Assembly (NCBI RefSeq): GCF_000599985.1
Contig: NZ_CP007445.1
Coordinates: 2,418,001-2,482,000, forward strand
Source of the DNA: Gilliamella apicola
GTDB taxonomy: Bacteria > Pseudomonadota > Gammaproteobacteria > Enterobacterales > Orbaceae
Direction: 5' to 3'
Length of the DNA: 64,000 nucleotides
Positions 28,333 to 38,659 of the stretch are shown piece by piece (within the stretch, counting starts at the first letter, position 1; each line of letters begins with the position of its first letter). A program made the translations under genes and the position numbers. The notes beneath the pieces were generated by a model, which ran no database searches, was not told the DNA's origin, and was given only the letters and a program-made list of their open reading frames with translations.

Positions 28333-29385
28333 TTAAACTGGCAATTGCCCAATTACTACTTGCAGTTCAACCTTTTCTCCATTTCGCAATACTACAATGG
28401 GTACGGTTATTCCTGGTTTCAACTCTGCAATTTGATCCATAGTTTCAACAATTGATTTAACCTGCTTACCATCGACCATAATCAAAATATCATTAGGTTG
28501 CACACCTGCTTGTAACGAAGGCCCTTCAGCATTGGTCACTAAAATACCTAACACTACGGGTAGATCACTTGGGTTTTGTGTTGGTGCAAATTCTAACCCA
28601 TCAATACCAATATAACCACGAATAACTTTACCATCCTGAATTAATTTATTCATAATTTTAACTGCCAAAGATGTTGGAATTGCAAATCCAATGCCTTCTG
28701 GGATTTCATTTCCCATATTTTTTGCAAAAGTAAGGGTATTAATACCCATTAATTCGCCTTTTGTGTTAACCAAAGCACCACCTGAATTACCATGATTAAT
28801 TGAAGCGTCTGTTTGAATAAAATTCTGTCTTCTATATGGGCTTAATCCATCTCGACCCGTTGCACTAATGATCCCTTGAGTGATGGTTTGCCCAATATTA
28901 TAGGGATTACCAATTGCTAAAACTACATCACCAATTTTAGGTTCGCGCTTAGGGTTAATGTGAATGGTTGGGATATTCTTCGCTTCAATTTTTAAAACAG
29001 CAATATCAACCAATTTATCAGAACCAACAGATAAAGCTTCAAAAATGCGTCCATCTTGTAAAGCAACAATGATTTGTTCGGCTCCATCAACCACATGATA
29101 ATTAGTTATAATGTAACCATGTTTGCTCATTATAACCCCCGATCCCAATGGCGTTATTGCACTATCTTGTGAACGATTAGGTACAGAGCTAATTGAACGA
29201 CTATATATATTCACTACTGCCGGAGCTGCAGTTCTAACTGCATATGAATAACTCATAGGATCATTATTAAAAATGGAGTTTGGAAAATTTGATTGAGTTC
29301 CATTACGTAATGATGGAAAAATAATCAATAATACAATAGCTAAAACAGTACCAATCAATATTGGCCATAGAATTTTTTTAAGCAT
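28333..29385 (-). CDS. degS: Envelope stress protease DegS
   Basis: DegS is an inner-membrane serine protease that starts RseA cleavage, releasing sigma E, when misfolded porins are sensed. The 350-residue protein has one N-terminal membrane anchor (about 5-24), the trypsin-like domain with His97 (TNYHV), Asp127 (DIAVLKI) and Ser201 (GNSGGAL), and a single PDZ domain (about 255-345). It follows degQ on the same strand, the order found in E. coli. Confidence 0.95.
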   Translation of the reverse strand: MLKKILWPILIGTVLAIVLLIIFPSLRNGTQSNFPNSIFNNDPMSYSYAVRTAAPAVVNIYSRSISSVPNRSQDSAITPLGSGVIMSKHGYIITNYHVVDGAEQIIVALQDGRIFEALSVGSDKLVDIAVLKIEAKNIPTIHINPKREPKIGDVVLAIGNPYNIGQTITQGIISATGRDGLSPYRRQNFIQTDASINHGNSGGALVNTKGELMGINTLTFAKNMGNEIPEGIGFAIPTSLAVKIMNKLIQDGKVIRGYIGIDGLEFAPTQNPSDLPVVLGILVTNAEGPSLQAGVQPNDILIMVDGKQVKSIVETMDQIAELKPGITVPIVVLRNGEKVELQVVIGQLPV

Positions 29386-29459
29386 TAGTATGAGTACTAT
29401 GGTAGCAGTAGAATAGCTATAATTTTAACATAACTAATTAGAGGTTAACATTGATGTTT

Positions 29460-29484
29460 TTCGCCGATAGAAATTATCGGCGAA
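29460..29484 (-). terminator. Perfect hairpin between degQ and degS
   Basis: TTCGCCGATA (29460-29469) pairs with TATCGGCGAA (29475-29484). It follows the degQ stop by about 18 bases. There is no T-run on the minus strand, so it may be a processing or weak termination site. Confidence 0.4.
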
Positions 29485-29502
29485 TTGAAATTAAACAATT
29501 AA

Positions 29503-30879
29503 TTAGCGTAAAATAAGATAAAGTTGGCTATCACCACGTACAATATTTAACGCAATTGCTGATGGTTTACTATCGATAATTTTACGCAAATCAGCAATAT
29601 TGGTAATTCTTTGTTTATTTACACCCGTGATTAAATCACCTTTTTGTAAACTTAATCGAGATGCTGGCGAATTTTTAGTAATGCTTTCAATTAAAACGCC
29701 CTTTTGACCTTTGACATTGCCATTACTTAGTGTTGCACCTTCAAGAGCTGGATGTAATGATTTTGCTTCTGAAGTAGATTCATCACTATTTTTTAATTTG
29801 ACACTAACTGTCATTGTTTTACCATCACGAATTATACCTAGTTGCACAGTCCTACCTGCACCAGTAGTAGCAATTTTAGCACGAAGCTCGGCAAAACTAT
29901 CAACTGGCTTACCATCCATTGAAACAATCACGTCACCAGATTTAATACCCGCAGCTTTAGCGGCAGAATCGTCAAGCACTTCACTAACAAAAGCACCTTT
30001 TTGTACATCTAAATCAAATGCTTTGGCAATATCCGAGGTTAACTCATTACCTTTAATACCAAGTACACCACGTTTAACTTCTCCATATTCAATCAATTGA
30101 GATGTTAAATTTTTCACCATGTTACTCGGTATAGCAAAACCGATACCAACGTTACCGCCACTAGGTGCAATAATGGCAGTATTGATTCCTACTAATTCAC
30201 CATTTAAATTAACTAAAGCGCCACCCGAATTACCTCGATTGATTGAAGCATCAGTTTGAATAAAATTCTCAAAACCATTCATATTAAGCCCACTACGAGC
30301 TAGCGCAGAAATAATACCCGATGTAACAGTTTGACCAATTCCAAATGGATTACCAATTGCCACAACAAAATCACCAACACGTAATTTGTCTGAATCAGCT
30401 AAAGCAATAGCTGTTAATTTTTTATCCTCTTCAATTTTAAGCAATGCAATATCGCTTAGAGGATCTTTTCCTATTAATTTGGCAGTATATTCATGCCCAT
30501 CGTTTAGGGTCACGGTTATTTTATCTGCATTTTCAATAACATGATTATTGGTAACAATATAACCTTTCTCACCATCAATAATCACGCCTGAACCTTGCCC
30601 AGAAAAAGCTCTTGACTGACTATCAGGATACCCAAAAAATCGTCTAAATTCTTCAGGCATGTTGTTTTGCATTTGAGCTGTTCCTTCAACCTTAATACTT
30701 ACAACTGAAGGCAATACTGTTTCTAACATTGGCGCTAAGCTAGGTTGCTGAGCATTTTCACTTGTTGGAATTGAAGGGAAGACAGCAAAAGCATTTGGTA
30801 AGGTAGCTAAAGAAATACTTAAGCCCAACGCTATTAAACTAAGTAATTTTTTTGGTTTTAATAAAGAATTATTAATCAT
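29503..30879 (-). CDS. degQ: Periplasmic serine endoprotease DegQ/DegP
   Basis: A periplasmic protease and chaperone for misfolded envelope proteins. The 458-residue protein has a Sec signal peptide ending near NAFA (about residue 32), catalytic His113 (TNNHV), Asp143 (DIALLKI) and Ser218 (GNSGGAL), then two PDZ domains (about 260-350 and 370-455). The position next to zapG and degS and the short LA loop favour DegQ over DegP. With only one such gene in view it could also do the job of DegP. Confidence 0.93.
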   Translation of the reverse strand: MINNSLLKPKKLLSLIALGLSISLATLPNAFAVFPSIPTSENAQQPSLAPMLETVLPSVVSIKVEGTAQMQNNMPEEFRRFFGYPDSQSRAFSGQGSGVIIDGEKGYIVTNNHVIENADKITVTLNDGHEYTAKLIGKDPLSDIALLKIEEDKKLTAIALADSDKLRVGDFVVAIGNPFGIGQTVTSGIISALARSGLNMNGFENFIQTDASINRGNSGGALVNLNGELVGINTAIIAPSGGNVGIGFAIPSNMVKNLTSQLIEYGEVKRGVLGIKGNELTSDIAKAFDLDVQKGAFVSEVLDDSAAKAAGIKSGDVIVSMDGKPVDSFAELRAKIATTGAGRTVQLGIIRDGKTMTVSVKLKNSDESTSEAKSLHPALEGATLSNGNVKGQKGVLIESITKNSPASRLSLQKGDLITGVNKQRITNIADLRKIIDSKPSAIALNIVRGDSQLYLILR

Positions 30880-30957
30880 AAAACTCTCTCGTTCTCAAAA
30901 ATTTAATATTTACCATAACATTTCACCTGATAACTTTAGCTAAAACACTAAGATTAA

Positions 30958-31362
30958 TTAGGATTTATTTTCATCAGTTTTTAATAAACCAGAAGGGTCA
31001 TCAGAGTAATCTTTTGGTTGTTTTTTTAAAGTGAATTGTTTTTTTATAGTAGCATCATTATTCGCATCTAACCCCATAACTGGCATATCATTTTCTGATG
31101 TAAATTTTCCTGAATTTTCAGCCATATGTTGATAAAGACGACGAAAGTCATTAGCCATGTTATCTAATATTTCAGCGCTATGTGAGAAATATTTAACAAT
31201 TGTCTGTTTTTGGACTTTTAACTGTTCTTCAGTTTCCTCTAGTTGACGCTTTACTTGTGCAAATTTACGCCCTTTTGAACTAAAAATATTCGTTAAAATA
31301 ATACCTAAAACAAAACCAATAACTAAACCAATAACCAGATAAATCATCATCTGTTTATCCAT
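30958..31362 (-). CDS. zapG: Cell division/envelope factor ZapG (YhcB, DUF1043)
   Basis: A 134-residue membrane protein with one N-terminal helix (LVIGLVIGFVLGIILTNIF) followed by a coiled coil (about 35-65, KRQLEETEEQLKVQKQTIVK) and the conserved segment KYFSHSAEILDNMANDFRRLY. E. coli YhcB is linked to cell division and envelope growth. It precedes degQ by about 80 bases, as in E. coli. Confidence 0.92.
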   Translation of the reverse strand: MDKQMMIYLVIGLVIGFVLGIILTNIFSSKGRKFAQVKRQLEETEEQLKVQKQTIVKYFSHSAEILDNMANDFRRLYQHMAENSGKFTSENDMPVMGLDANNDATIKKQFTLKKQPKDYSDDPSGLLKTDENKS

Positions 31363-31423
31363 ATTTCACTCCTTGTATCTTTTCGTTGTATAACTTTATA
31401 CACTATAATTCTACTATATTCAC

Positions 31424-31885
31424 TTACTTTGCATGGTTAGCAAGTTTAATCAATTGTTTTTTTAGCTTATCTGGCGCACTTTCTGCCAAAGCAGACAAAT
31501 AAGTGGCGCTTTGGAAACTTAAAACTCGCGTAATTGTAACACTTTTTGATGTATCATTAATCATTTTTGAATGTTGACTAGAAATATCTGGATTAATTTT
31601 ATATTGAATTGAAGATAATGATGGTAATATCTGCTTTCGTATTCCAGATAACAGCTTACTTTGTTCGTATCTTAATCTAGTTAACCAACTAGCAGAACTT
31701 ACTTCAAGGACAAGAACACCTTGACGATAATTAGCAACTCTATATTGTTTATTTAACGAAGATGGAAGTAATTCATCAATAACTTTAGTCAATTGACTTA
31801 AAGCGACTATTCTTTCTTGTATTTTTGATAATAAAGCCTCTTGTAACAACAAAGAGTTTAACACTTTTGGCTCATTATCACGCAT
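31424..31885 (-). CDS. DciA-like protein (DUF721)
   Basis: A 153-residue protein with the DUF721 domain: an N-terminal helical region, then YRVANYRQGVLVLEVSSASW and TRLRYEQSKLLSGIRKQI. DciA proteins load the replicative helicase DnaB in bacteria that lack DnaC. It stands alone, about 60 bases upstream of zapG on the same strand. The helicase-loading role is known for the family in other species, not shown here. Confidence 0.82.
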   Translation of the reverse strand: MRDNEPKVLNSLLLQEALLSKIQERIVALSQLTKVIDELLPSSLNKQYRVANYRQGVLVLEVSSASWLTRLRYEQSKLLSGIRKQILPSLSSIQYKINPDISSQHSKMINDTSKSVTITRVLSFQSATYLSALAESAPDKLKKQLIKLANHAK

Positions 31886-32116
31886 GATTGGGGCTTATCC
31901 TTACTTTTTGATAAAATTAATAGACACAAATTAAACATAAACTTTTTATGATAAATAATTTACCTTATCTAATTAAAAATGTCGTGTAAAAAAATAGTAT
32001 TTACAGTTTATTTTTAATGTTCACTATTATTTAGAAGTAAGTTTCAAATTACCTGCAAATAAAGAAATAATTATCATAAATAAAAACTAGTCAATTGAAG
32101 TCAACTGGATTTAATC

Positions 32117-32156
32117 TTACACTCTCAATTCTGTTAATATTGAATTGAGAGTGTAA
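32117..32156 (-). terminator. Long perfect hairpin after the GH31 gene
   Basis: TTACACTCTCAATT (32117-32130) pairs perfectly with AATTGAGAGTGTAA (32143-32156) around a 12-base loop. It starts 4 bases after the GH31 stop on the minus strand and would end the uxuB-uxaC-GH31 transcript. T-tract is weak. Confidence 0.6.
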
Positions 32157-32160
32157 TAAA

Positions 32161-34536
32161 TTATTTTATGGATTTTAAAGAGATTTTATTTATTGGATGT
32201 CCATTAATAAATAATGAGCGTAATTCACCTTTTGGTAACGAAATATTAATTTCATCCCAAGCGGGTTGATATTCACCTCTTACTTGTATATGAAGATCAA
32301 TACGCTGATTTTCAGAGGTCAAATTCCAATCAATCCATAAGCCTTTCCCTTTTTGATAATCGTAACTTTCGCCATCATCCTCAAAGAAACTGCCTTTTGT
32401 TGAATAAACACCTTTAGCAGGAAAAACTTTAAATTCTCGGTAATCATCTAATTGATGATTAACATAAGCCATGCGTTTAGACATAGGAATAATAGCACCG
32501 GCTCTAACTAATAAAGGAAATGATTCAAGTGGAGCTGGTAAAGTTATCGATTGTTTACCACTAAACCATTGGTGTGAATGATAACAATACCATCCAGTAC
32601 TATTATCTGGTAAATAAACTTCACGCTCTCGTTGACCTGGTTCAACAATGCTCGCAACTAACAGATCTTTACCAATCATAAAATCGTCAGTTTCTATAAA
32701 AGTATTTGCATCGTGTTCATGATCCAAAAAAGTTGGTCTTAGCATTGGTTCACCATCATGATGTGCTTGCCATAATAAATTATAGAAATAAGGAAGTAAC
32801 TGATAACGAAAGCAAATAGTATCCCGAATTATCGGCGTGACTTCAGGGTACATCCAAGGTTCATTGACTGTATGATCGTCATTCCAAGAGTGAATCGTAA
32901 AACGAGGGTGCATAATACCATTTTGCACCCACCGTACGAAAAGTTCTGGTTCTGGTTTATCACCAGAAAAACCACCTACATCATGACCAACATTGTATAG
33001 CCCAGATAGACTCATTCCTAATCCCATGCGAATATTATATCGAAGCGTTTGCCAACTTGTTCTATTGTCTCCTGACCATGTTTGCACATAACGTTGAATA
33101 CCGGCACAACCAGAACGAGATATTAAATAAGGGCGAATATCTGGATTATAGCTTTGTTGCGCTTCCATTGACGCTCTACACATTAGCAATGGCATCACTG
33201 GTCTGATATGTTTAATGGCTATTTCCTTACCAAAACCATTGCAACGGGCTTCTCCATCCCAAACTTCAAATTCATTATTATCATTCCAAGTAGAGTCAAT
33301 GCCCACTTCAAGAAGTTGCTTGGTTACATTGTTTTTCCACCAATTAAATGTTGCTGGATTAGTAAGATCTAAATTAGAACCTTCATCATCCCAAAACATT
33401 GAACGTTCAGGATTATCACTTTCTGAATCTTTGATAAAAAGACCATTCTCCGCTGCTTCTTTATATTTAGGATGATCTTGTAACAAACATGGTTTTATAT
33501 TAGCAGCAATTTTTAAACCTGCCTCATGATAAGATTTTGTGAAAGCCTTTGGGTCAGGAAACTTATCATAGTTCCAATTAAAGACATACCTTTTACCATT
33601 AATCGAAGTATACCCTGATGACAATTGAAATGAATCACAAGGAATACCATGTTCTTTACACAAATCAATAAAATTTTGCATCTGTTCTTGGGCATTAGGT
33701 GCATCGGTATAAAACATTGTTGAACCACTGTAACCTAAACTCCATTTTGGTCCAAAAAACGTTTTACCAGTTAACTTAATGAAAGATTTAGTGACATCAA
33801 TAATTTTCGGACCTAAGAAAAAATAGAAATCAATATCTCCGGCTTCTGCTTGGTAACGGCGGTATGAAAGGTGATAATTATCATGTTCTGTTCCCAAATC
33901 TATCCAACAACTGCTTAAATTATCATAAAAAAGCCCGAAACTAACTTCGTTTCGATGGGTAATTGTAAACGGTATATGTTTATATAGAGGATCGGTATCC
34001 TTAGCATTATAGCCCATAGAATCAAGATTACGCATTTCAAAACGGCGGCCGGCACGATTAAGATCACCTGCTTTTTCACCTAAACCATAATAATGTTCAT
34101 CTTTATATCTTCTTTGATAATGAGCAATACCATCACCATGAGGATTTATTAAATAAGCACTTGTACTCCTATCCTCAACGAGCAATTGCCAATCACCACA
34201 TTCATTTTTATATTCCCATTTTAGTGATAGAGGTTGCTCGATTGTTACTCTTAACTGTCTTGTGGTAATAATTAATTTATTATCTTTTTCCAATAATTCA
34301 TATTTTGGTAAAGAAAAACCTTCCGTACTTAATCGATCTCGTCCTTCCAATGGAGTATCTTGATCAGGAGCAATACTCCATGTTCTATCTAAAGATAAAA
34401 TATTGTTACGTTTAATTAGAACACGGAACATTTGTTCTTCAAGGACGTATAAACAAAAGTTAAATCGTCCATCAACTAATAACTCAATACAATTATCTTT
34501 ATCTTGCTTAAATATCCATGTCTTTAATGTTTTCAT
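32161..34536 (-). CDS. GH31 family alpha-glycosidase
   Basis: A 791-residue glycoside hydrolase family 31 enzyme without signal peptide, so cytoplasmic. After an N-terminal beta-sandwich comes the catalytic barrel, with nucleophile Asp in TWNDNNEFE near residue 417 and acid/base Asp in WSGDNRTSW near 489. A C-terminal domain with LLVRAGAIIPM and FFEDDGESYDY follows. Family activities include alpha-glucosidase, alpha-xylosidase and alpha-galactosidase. The nucleophile motif has Asn where many GH31 enzymes have Met (WxDMNE). It lies 100 bases after uxaC, so a uronate-containing oligosaccharide is a possible substrate, but this is inference. Confidence 0.85.
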   Translation of the reverse strand: MKTLKTWIFKQDKDNCIELLVDGRFNFCLYVLEEQMFRVLIKRNNILSLDRTWSIAPDQDTPLEGRDRLSTEGFSLPKYELLEKDNKLIITTRQLRVTIEQPLSLKWEYKNECGDWQLLVEDRSTSAYLINPHGDGIAHYQRRYKDEHYYGLGEKAGDLNRAGRRFEMRNLDSMGYNAKDTDPLYKHIPFTITHRNEVSFGLFYDNLSSCWIDLGTEHDNYHLSYRRYQAEAGDIDFYFFLGPKIIDVTKSFIKLTGKTFFGPKWSLGYSGSTMFYTDAPNAQEQMQNFIDLCKEHGIPCDSFQLSSGYTSINGKRYVFNWNYDKFPDPKAFTKSYHEAGLKIAANIKPCLLQDHPKYKEAAENGLFIKDSESDNPERSMFWDDEGSNLDLTNPATFNWWKNNVTKQLLEVGIDSTWNDNNEFEVWDGEARCNGFGKEIAIKHIRPVMPLLMCRASMEAQQSYNPDIRPYLISRSGCAGIQRYVQTWSGDNRTSWQTLRYNIRMGLGMSLSGLYNVGHDVGGFSGDKPEPELFVRWVQNGIMHPRFTIHSWNDDHTVNEPWMYPEVTPIIRDTICFRYQLLPYFYNLLWQAHHDGEPMLRPTFLDHEHDANTFIETDDFMIGKDLLVASIVEPGQREREVYLPDNSTGWYCYHSHQWFSGKQSITLPAPLESFPLLVRAGAIIPMSKRMAYVNHQLDDYREFKVFPAKGVYSTKGSFFEDDGESYDYQKGKGLWIDWNLTSENQRIDLHIQVRGEYQPAWDEINISLPKGELRSLFINGHPINKISLKSIK

Positions 34537-34636
34537 TTTACGATCCTAAAAATTAATAACTTTCTTATTACTATCAACTGGTTGCAATCTAAAACTTAAA
34601 TGAACCCCACTCATAATAGATCAAATAAAAATCAAT

Positions 34637-36055
34637 TTAATTAAATTTATTACAACCAAAATAGTGACGAGCATTGTTAAAGCAAATATTTCTAATCATG
34701 TTGCCAACTAAGTCAAAATCATCCGGAATTTCTCCATTTTCCATCCAATTTCCAACCATATTACAAAGAATTCGTCTAAAATATTCATGTCTGGTAAAGG
34801 ATAGAAAACTACGAGAATCAGTTAACATACCAACAAATTGACTTAATAATCCCATTTGAGAGAGTTGCATTATCTGTCGTTCCATTCCATCTTTCTGGTC
34901 ATTAAACCACCACCCCGAACCAAATTGAATTTTTCCTGCAATATCTGAACTTTGAAAGTTACCAGCCATAGTCGCTAATACTTCATTATCACGAGGATTT
35001 AAACAATATAAAATAGTTTTAGGCAATTCGTCAGTTAAGTCTAAAATACCTAATAATGAAGAAAGTGGTTCAGCAATTGGTCTATCACCAATCGAGTCAA
35101 ATCCAGCATCTGGACCAAGCACTTTAAACATTCTTTGATTATTATTACGTATCGCCCCTAAATGTAATTGCATTACCCAATTACGTTTATGATATTGCTT
35201 ACCTAACCAAACAAGTATCGCAGTACTAAATTGAGCAATTTCTAATTCAGAAAGCGTTTGATTAGCAAGACGTTTTGTTATTATTTGATCAAGCTGTTTT
35301 TCAGAAGGAATATCAGCATAACGTAAAATTTCAATACCGTGATCTGATGCTTCACAGCCATGTTGTTCGAAATGATCTAGTCGTTTGGTTAATGCACTAA
35401 CTAGTTTTTCAAAACTATCAATTTCAATATCAGTAATTTTTCCTAATTTAGCAATATAATCGACAAAACCTGTTAATTCTATTTTAAAAACTTTATCAGG
35501 TCGCCAACTAGGTCTTACTTTCGTATGAAATGAAGTATCTAATGCAATTTGCTTATGATATTCAAGTGAATCAATAGGATCATCAGTTGTTCCAACTGTT
35601 CTAACATTCATTTGAGTTAAAATTCCACGAGTTGAAAATTCAACTGTTGCTAATTTAGCATTAGCCTCTTCCCAAATTTTATCAGCTGTTTTTTCATTAA
35701 GAAGAATGTTTTTTATACCAAATGGTCTCTTTAGTTCCAAGTGAGTCCAATGATAAATCGGGTTTCCAAGCGTCAAAGGTACAACTTTCGCCCAAGTAAG
35801 ATATTTCTCATAGTCAGAAGCATCCCCTGTGATAAATTTTTCATCAATACCTGCTGTGCGTAACACTCGCCATTTATAATGATCACCTGCTAACCAAATT
35901 TCAGTCAAATTATGGAAATTTTTATTTTTAGCAATATCTTTTGGCGGTAAATGGCAATGATAATCATATATAGGTTGATCTTTAGCGTAATCAAAATAAA
36001 GCTTTTGTGCAACATCAGTTTGTAACAAAAAGTTATCATCTAAGAATTTTTTCAT
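34637..36055 (-). CDS. uxaC: Glucuronate/galacturonate isomerase UxaC
   Basis: UxaC isomerises D-glucuronate to fructuronate and D-galacturonate to tagaturonate. The 472-residue barrel protein starts with the family's [13 protein letters not shown], where the two histidines bind the active-site metal, and contains [19 protein letters not shown] and [16 protein letters not shown]. It follows uxuB by 15 bases, so the two enzymes are made together. Confidence 0.96.
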   Translation of the reverse strand: MKKFLDDNFLLQTDVAQKLYFDYAKDQPIYDYHCHLPPKDIAKNKNFHNLTEIWLAGDHYKWRVLRTAGIDEKFITGDASDYEKYLTWAKVVPLTLGNPIYHWTHLELKRPFGIKNILLNEKTADKIWEEANAKLATVEFSTRGILTQMNVRTVGTTDDPIDSLEYHKQIALDTSFHTKVRPSWRPDKVFKIELTGFVDYIAKLGKITDIEIDSFEKLVSALTKRLDHFEQHGCEASDHGIEILRYADIPSEKQLDQIITKRLANQTLSELEIAQFSTAILVWLGKQYHKRNWVMQLHLGAIRNNNQRMFKVLGPDAGFDSIGDRPIAEPLSSLLGILDLTDELPKTILYCLNPRDNEVLATMAGNFQSSDIAGKIQFGSGWWFNDQKDGMERQIMQLSQMGLLSQFVGMLTDSRSFLSFTRHEYFRRILCNMVGNWMENGEIPDDFDLVGNMIRNICFNNARHYFGCNKFN

Positions 36056-36070
36056 TATTTTCAGCCCAAT

Positions 36071-37540
36071 TTATAAAGATAAATCTTCAATAGTCTGTTT
36101 AGCGCCTTTCTCCATTAAAGAAAGATAATGTTTTGTTACTTTTTCTTTAAATAATGAATTATTTGGTAGATCAGTTCCAAAAACAGCTTCTAAACTTAAT
36201 AAAGTGTTAACTCTCTCTATACCATCATTACTTGAAACAACAAGTCGTTTCAATTCATCAACCATTGGATCACGAATATCTATTGTTTGTCTATGATCAT
36301 CAACACCACCAACATATCGCATCCAACCAGCTACACCTAAAGCAAGTAATAAAAAATCAGAATTATGTTGAATATGCCAACGGATAGAATCAAGCATGCG
36401 TTGAGGTAACTTTTGTGTGCCATCCATAGCGATTTGCCATGTTCTGTGTTTTAGTGATGGGTTACTAAATCTTTCAATAAGTTTTTCTGCATATTGCTGT
36501 AAATTAACGTGTGACGGAACATTTAAGGTTGGTACTTGTTGTTGCATCATTAATGATAAAGTTGCTTTTTTATAATTTTCGTCATTCATACAATCGTTAA
36601 TATACTCATAACCAGCTAAATAACCTAGATAAGCTAAGAATGAATGACTACCATTTAACATTCGAAGTTTCATTTCTTCATATGGAACAACATTATCAAC
36701 AAATTGAGCTCCAACTTCATTCCAATTAGGTCTTGCAGTAACAAAATTATCTTCAATAACCCACTGAATAAATGGTTCACAAGCAATACCACAAGGATCA
36801 AACATTCCACCTAACTCTTCTTGAATTTCTTTTAAGGTTTCGGGAGTTGCGGCTGGAACAATACGGTCAACCATAGTACAAGGAAAAGTTGTATTGGTTT
36901 CAATCCATTTTGCTAACTCGGGATCACGTGCATTAGCTAAATCTAAAATGGCTTTTCTTAATACTAAACCATTTTCTGGCATGTTATCGCATGATAAAGC
37001 AGTAAATGATTTTAAGCCTCTTTGCATTCTTCTATATAATGCTTCAACAATAACACCAGGCGCTGACATAGGTTTACTTGGTGAAACTAAGTCTGTTTTA
37101 ATTAATTCATTATTTAAATCCAACCCAATTCCACCAGGTAACATACAATAACCTTTTTCTGTTACCGTTAATGAAACAATTTCAACAACAGGATCAGCCA
37201 TTTTTTCTAAAATTGTTTCAATGCCATCTGTTGGTGCCAATAATGATTCTTTTACACTGCCAATAATATAGGCTTGTTTAGTTGTTGCTCCTTTTTCTAG
37301 TACTGTATAGAGATGGTCTTGTTTTCGAATATCATTGATTAACTCTTCACCGCCAACAATATTCACCTCACAAATAGCCCAATCACTGTTGCCTTTATTT
37401 AACAAACGATCAGTAAATAATGCTTGATGAGCCCTATGAAAGGCACCAAAACCTATATGTACAATCCGCGCTATAGTTTTTTCTCGATCGTATAAAGGTT
37501 TATGTTCAATTGTTAGGGAAGTATTTAATAAATTTAACAT
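36071..37540 (-). CDS. uxuB: Fructuronate reductase (D-mannonate oxidoreductase) UxuB
   Basis: UxuB reduces fructuronate to D-mannonate with NADH. The 489-residue protein belongs to the mannitol dehydrogenase family: IVHIGFGAFHRAHQALFTD near the N-terminus, SLTVTEKGYC, CTMVDRIVPAATPE and the catalytic KLRMLNGSHS segment. An ATG at 37552 is in frame, but ATG 37540 has GGTG six bases upstream. The gene is divergent from uxuR, with CRP and UxuR-like sites between. A tagaturonate reductase function (UxaB) is less likely. Confidence 0.93.
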   Translation of the reverse strand: MLNLLNTSLTIEHKPLYDREKTIARIVHIGFGAFHRAHQALFTDRLLNKGNSDWAICEVNIVGGEELINDIRKQDHLYTVLEKGATTKQAYIIGSVKESLLAPTDGIETILEKMADPVVEIVSLTVTEKGYCMLPGGIGLDLNNELIKTDLVSPSKPMSAPGVIVEALYRRMQRGLKSFTALSCDNMPENGLVLRKAILDLANARDPELAKWIETNTTFPCTMVDRIVPAATPETLKEIQEELGGMFDPCGIACEPFIQWVIEDNFVTARPNWNEVGAQFVDNVVPYEEMKLRMLNGSHSFLAYLGYLAGYEYINDCMNDENYKKATLSLMMQQQVPTLNVPSHVNLQQYAEKLIERFSNPSLKHRTWQIAMDGTQKLPQRMLDSIRWHIQHNSDFLLLALGVAGWMRYVGGVDDHRQTIDIRDPMVDELKRLVVSSNDGIERVNTLLSLEAVFGTDLPNNSLFKEKVTKHYLSLMEKGAKQTIEDLSL

Positions 37541-37631
37541 GTAATACACCATAATTAACTAGTTGATAGTACTTATTGATAAGACATGTTTTCACTTGTT
37601 GATAAAAGTTTCATCTTTATTTTTTAATTTT

Positions 37632-37647
37632 TGTGACTTTTATCACA
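37632..37647. promoter_or_regulatory. CRP site between uxuB and uxuR
   Basis: TGTGACTTTTATCACA matches both conserved halves of the CRP site (TGTGA-N6-TCACA) exactly. It lies 92 bases before the uxuB start and would give catabolite control of the uronate genes. Confidence 0.75.
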
Positions 37648-37702
37648 TTTTTTGGTTTATATTTTAGAAGAAGTTGCGAAAAACACTATAATGCTAAACA
37701 AT

Positions 37703-37716
37703 ATTGGTAAACCAAT
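37703..37716. promoter_or_regulatory. UxuR/ExuR operator between uxuB and uxuR
   Basis: ATTGGTAAACCAAT is nearly the core of the ExuR/UxuR consensus (AAATTGGTATACCAATTT) and is a near-perfect palindrome. A second copy lies before exuT. It likely binds the product of the adjacent uxuR gene. Confidence 0.75.
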
Positions 37717-37821
37717 CTAAAGGACATGACAATTTTCTATTATTATAGACTTATAAGAGTTGTAATAATTAGCGTATAATAATCTGAATAAAAATTAAAA
37801 TTATTCTGAGGACTATAGATT

Positions 37822-38583
37822 ATGTCAAGGGTCAATCGACTTTATCAAGAAATTGGTAATGAGTTGAAATCATTATTAAAAAGCGGAACCTTTAGAATCG
37901 GTGATCGACTACCACCAGAAAGAGACATTGCTGAAACCTTTAATGTCAGTAGAACGGTAGTTCGTGAAGCATTGATTATGTTAGAGCTTGAAAATTTAGT
38001 TGCAGTAAAAAAAGGCTCTGGTGTTTATGTAATTGGTTTACCTGATGAAGTCTTATCTGAAAAAGATAGGAAAATTGAAGAAGAAGATTTAGGTCCATTT
38101 GAGTTATTACAAGCTAGGCAATTAATTGAAAGCAATATTGCCGCTTTTGCAGCTTCACAAATTGTAAAAGCCGATATTGTTGAATTAAGAGCGATATTAG
38201 AACAAGAACGACAAATTTTAGAACAAGAAGTTCTTGATGACTATAGTGCTGATGAAATGTTTCACATTGCTATAGCTCGAGCTACCAAAAATTCAATACT
38301 TGAGCATTTATTGGAAGACCTATGGGCTAAACGCTCTACAAGTAAAATGTGGGACCAGCTACAAAGTAGAATTACCGATCATAGCTACCGAAAAAAGTGG
38401 TTATATGATCACGAAAAAATTCTACAAGCGTTACAGTTAAAAGATGCTATGGCTGCACGCCATGCTATGTGGCAACACCTAGAAAATGTTAAACAAACAT
38501 TGATGACTGTTTCTGACAGTGAAGATCCAAATTTTGATGGTTATTTATTTGACTCTATTCCAGTCACTATTGTTAATCAATAG
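37822..38583 (+). CDS. uxuR: GntR-family hexuronate repressor UxuR/ExuR
   Basis: A 253-residue FadR-type GntR regulator. The winged helix (about 1-75) has FRIGDRLPPERDIAETFNVS and RTVVREALIMLE. The C-terminal FCD domain (about 95-230) contains FELLQARQLIESNIAAFAA and conserved histidines that bind a metal and the uronate ligand. It sits between uxuB (divergent) and uxuA, with its predicted operator 106 bases upstream. A -10-like TATAAT lies at 37775. UxuR and ExuR cannot be told apart by sequence alone. Confidence 0.9.
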   Translation: MSRVNRLYQEIGNELKSLLKSGTFRIGDRLPPERDIAETFNVSRTVVREALIMLELENLVAVKKGSGVYVIGLPDEVLSEKDRKIEEEDLGPFELLQARQLIESNIAAFAASQIVKADIVELRAILEQERQILEQEVLDDYSADEMFHIAIARATKNSILEHLLEDLWAKRSTSKMWDQLQSRITDHSYRKKWLYDHEKILQALQLKDAMAARHAMWQHLENVKQTLMTVSDSEDPNFDGYLFDSIPVTIVNQ

Positions 38584-38659
38584 CTGGAAATATGCATTGT
38601 TTCTGGATCTTCCTTTTGGAATGACTTAACTAAATGAAGAATCATTGAGGAGATTTTAG

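Noticed and set aside
29711..30100. 129-codon plus-strand frame opposite degQ
   Set aside because: It lies fully inside degQ on the other strand, with no family resemblance; a shadow of the real gene.
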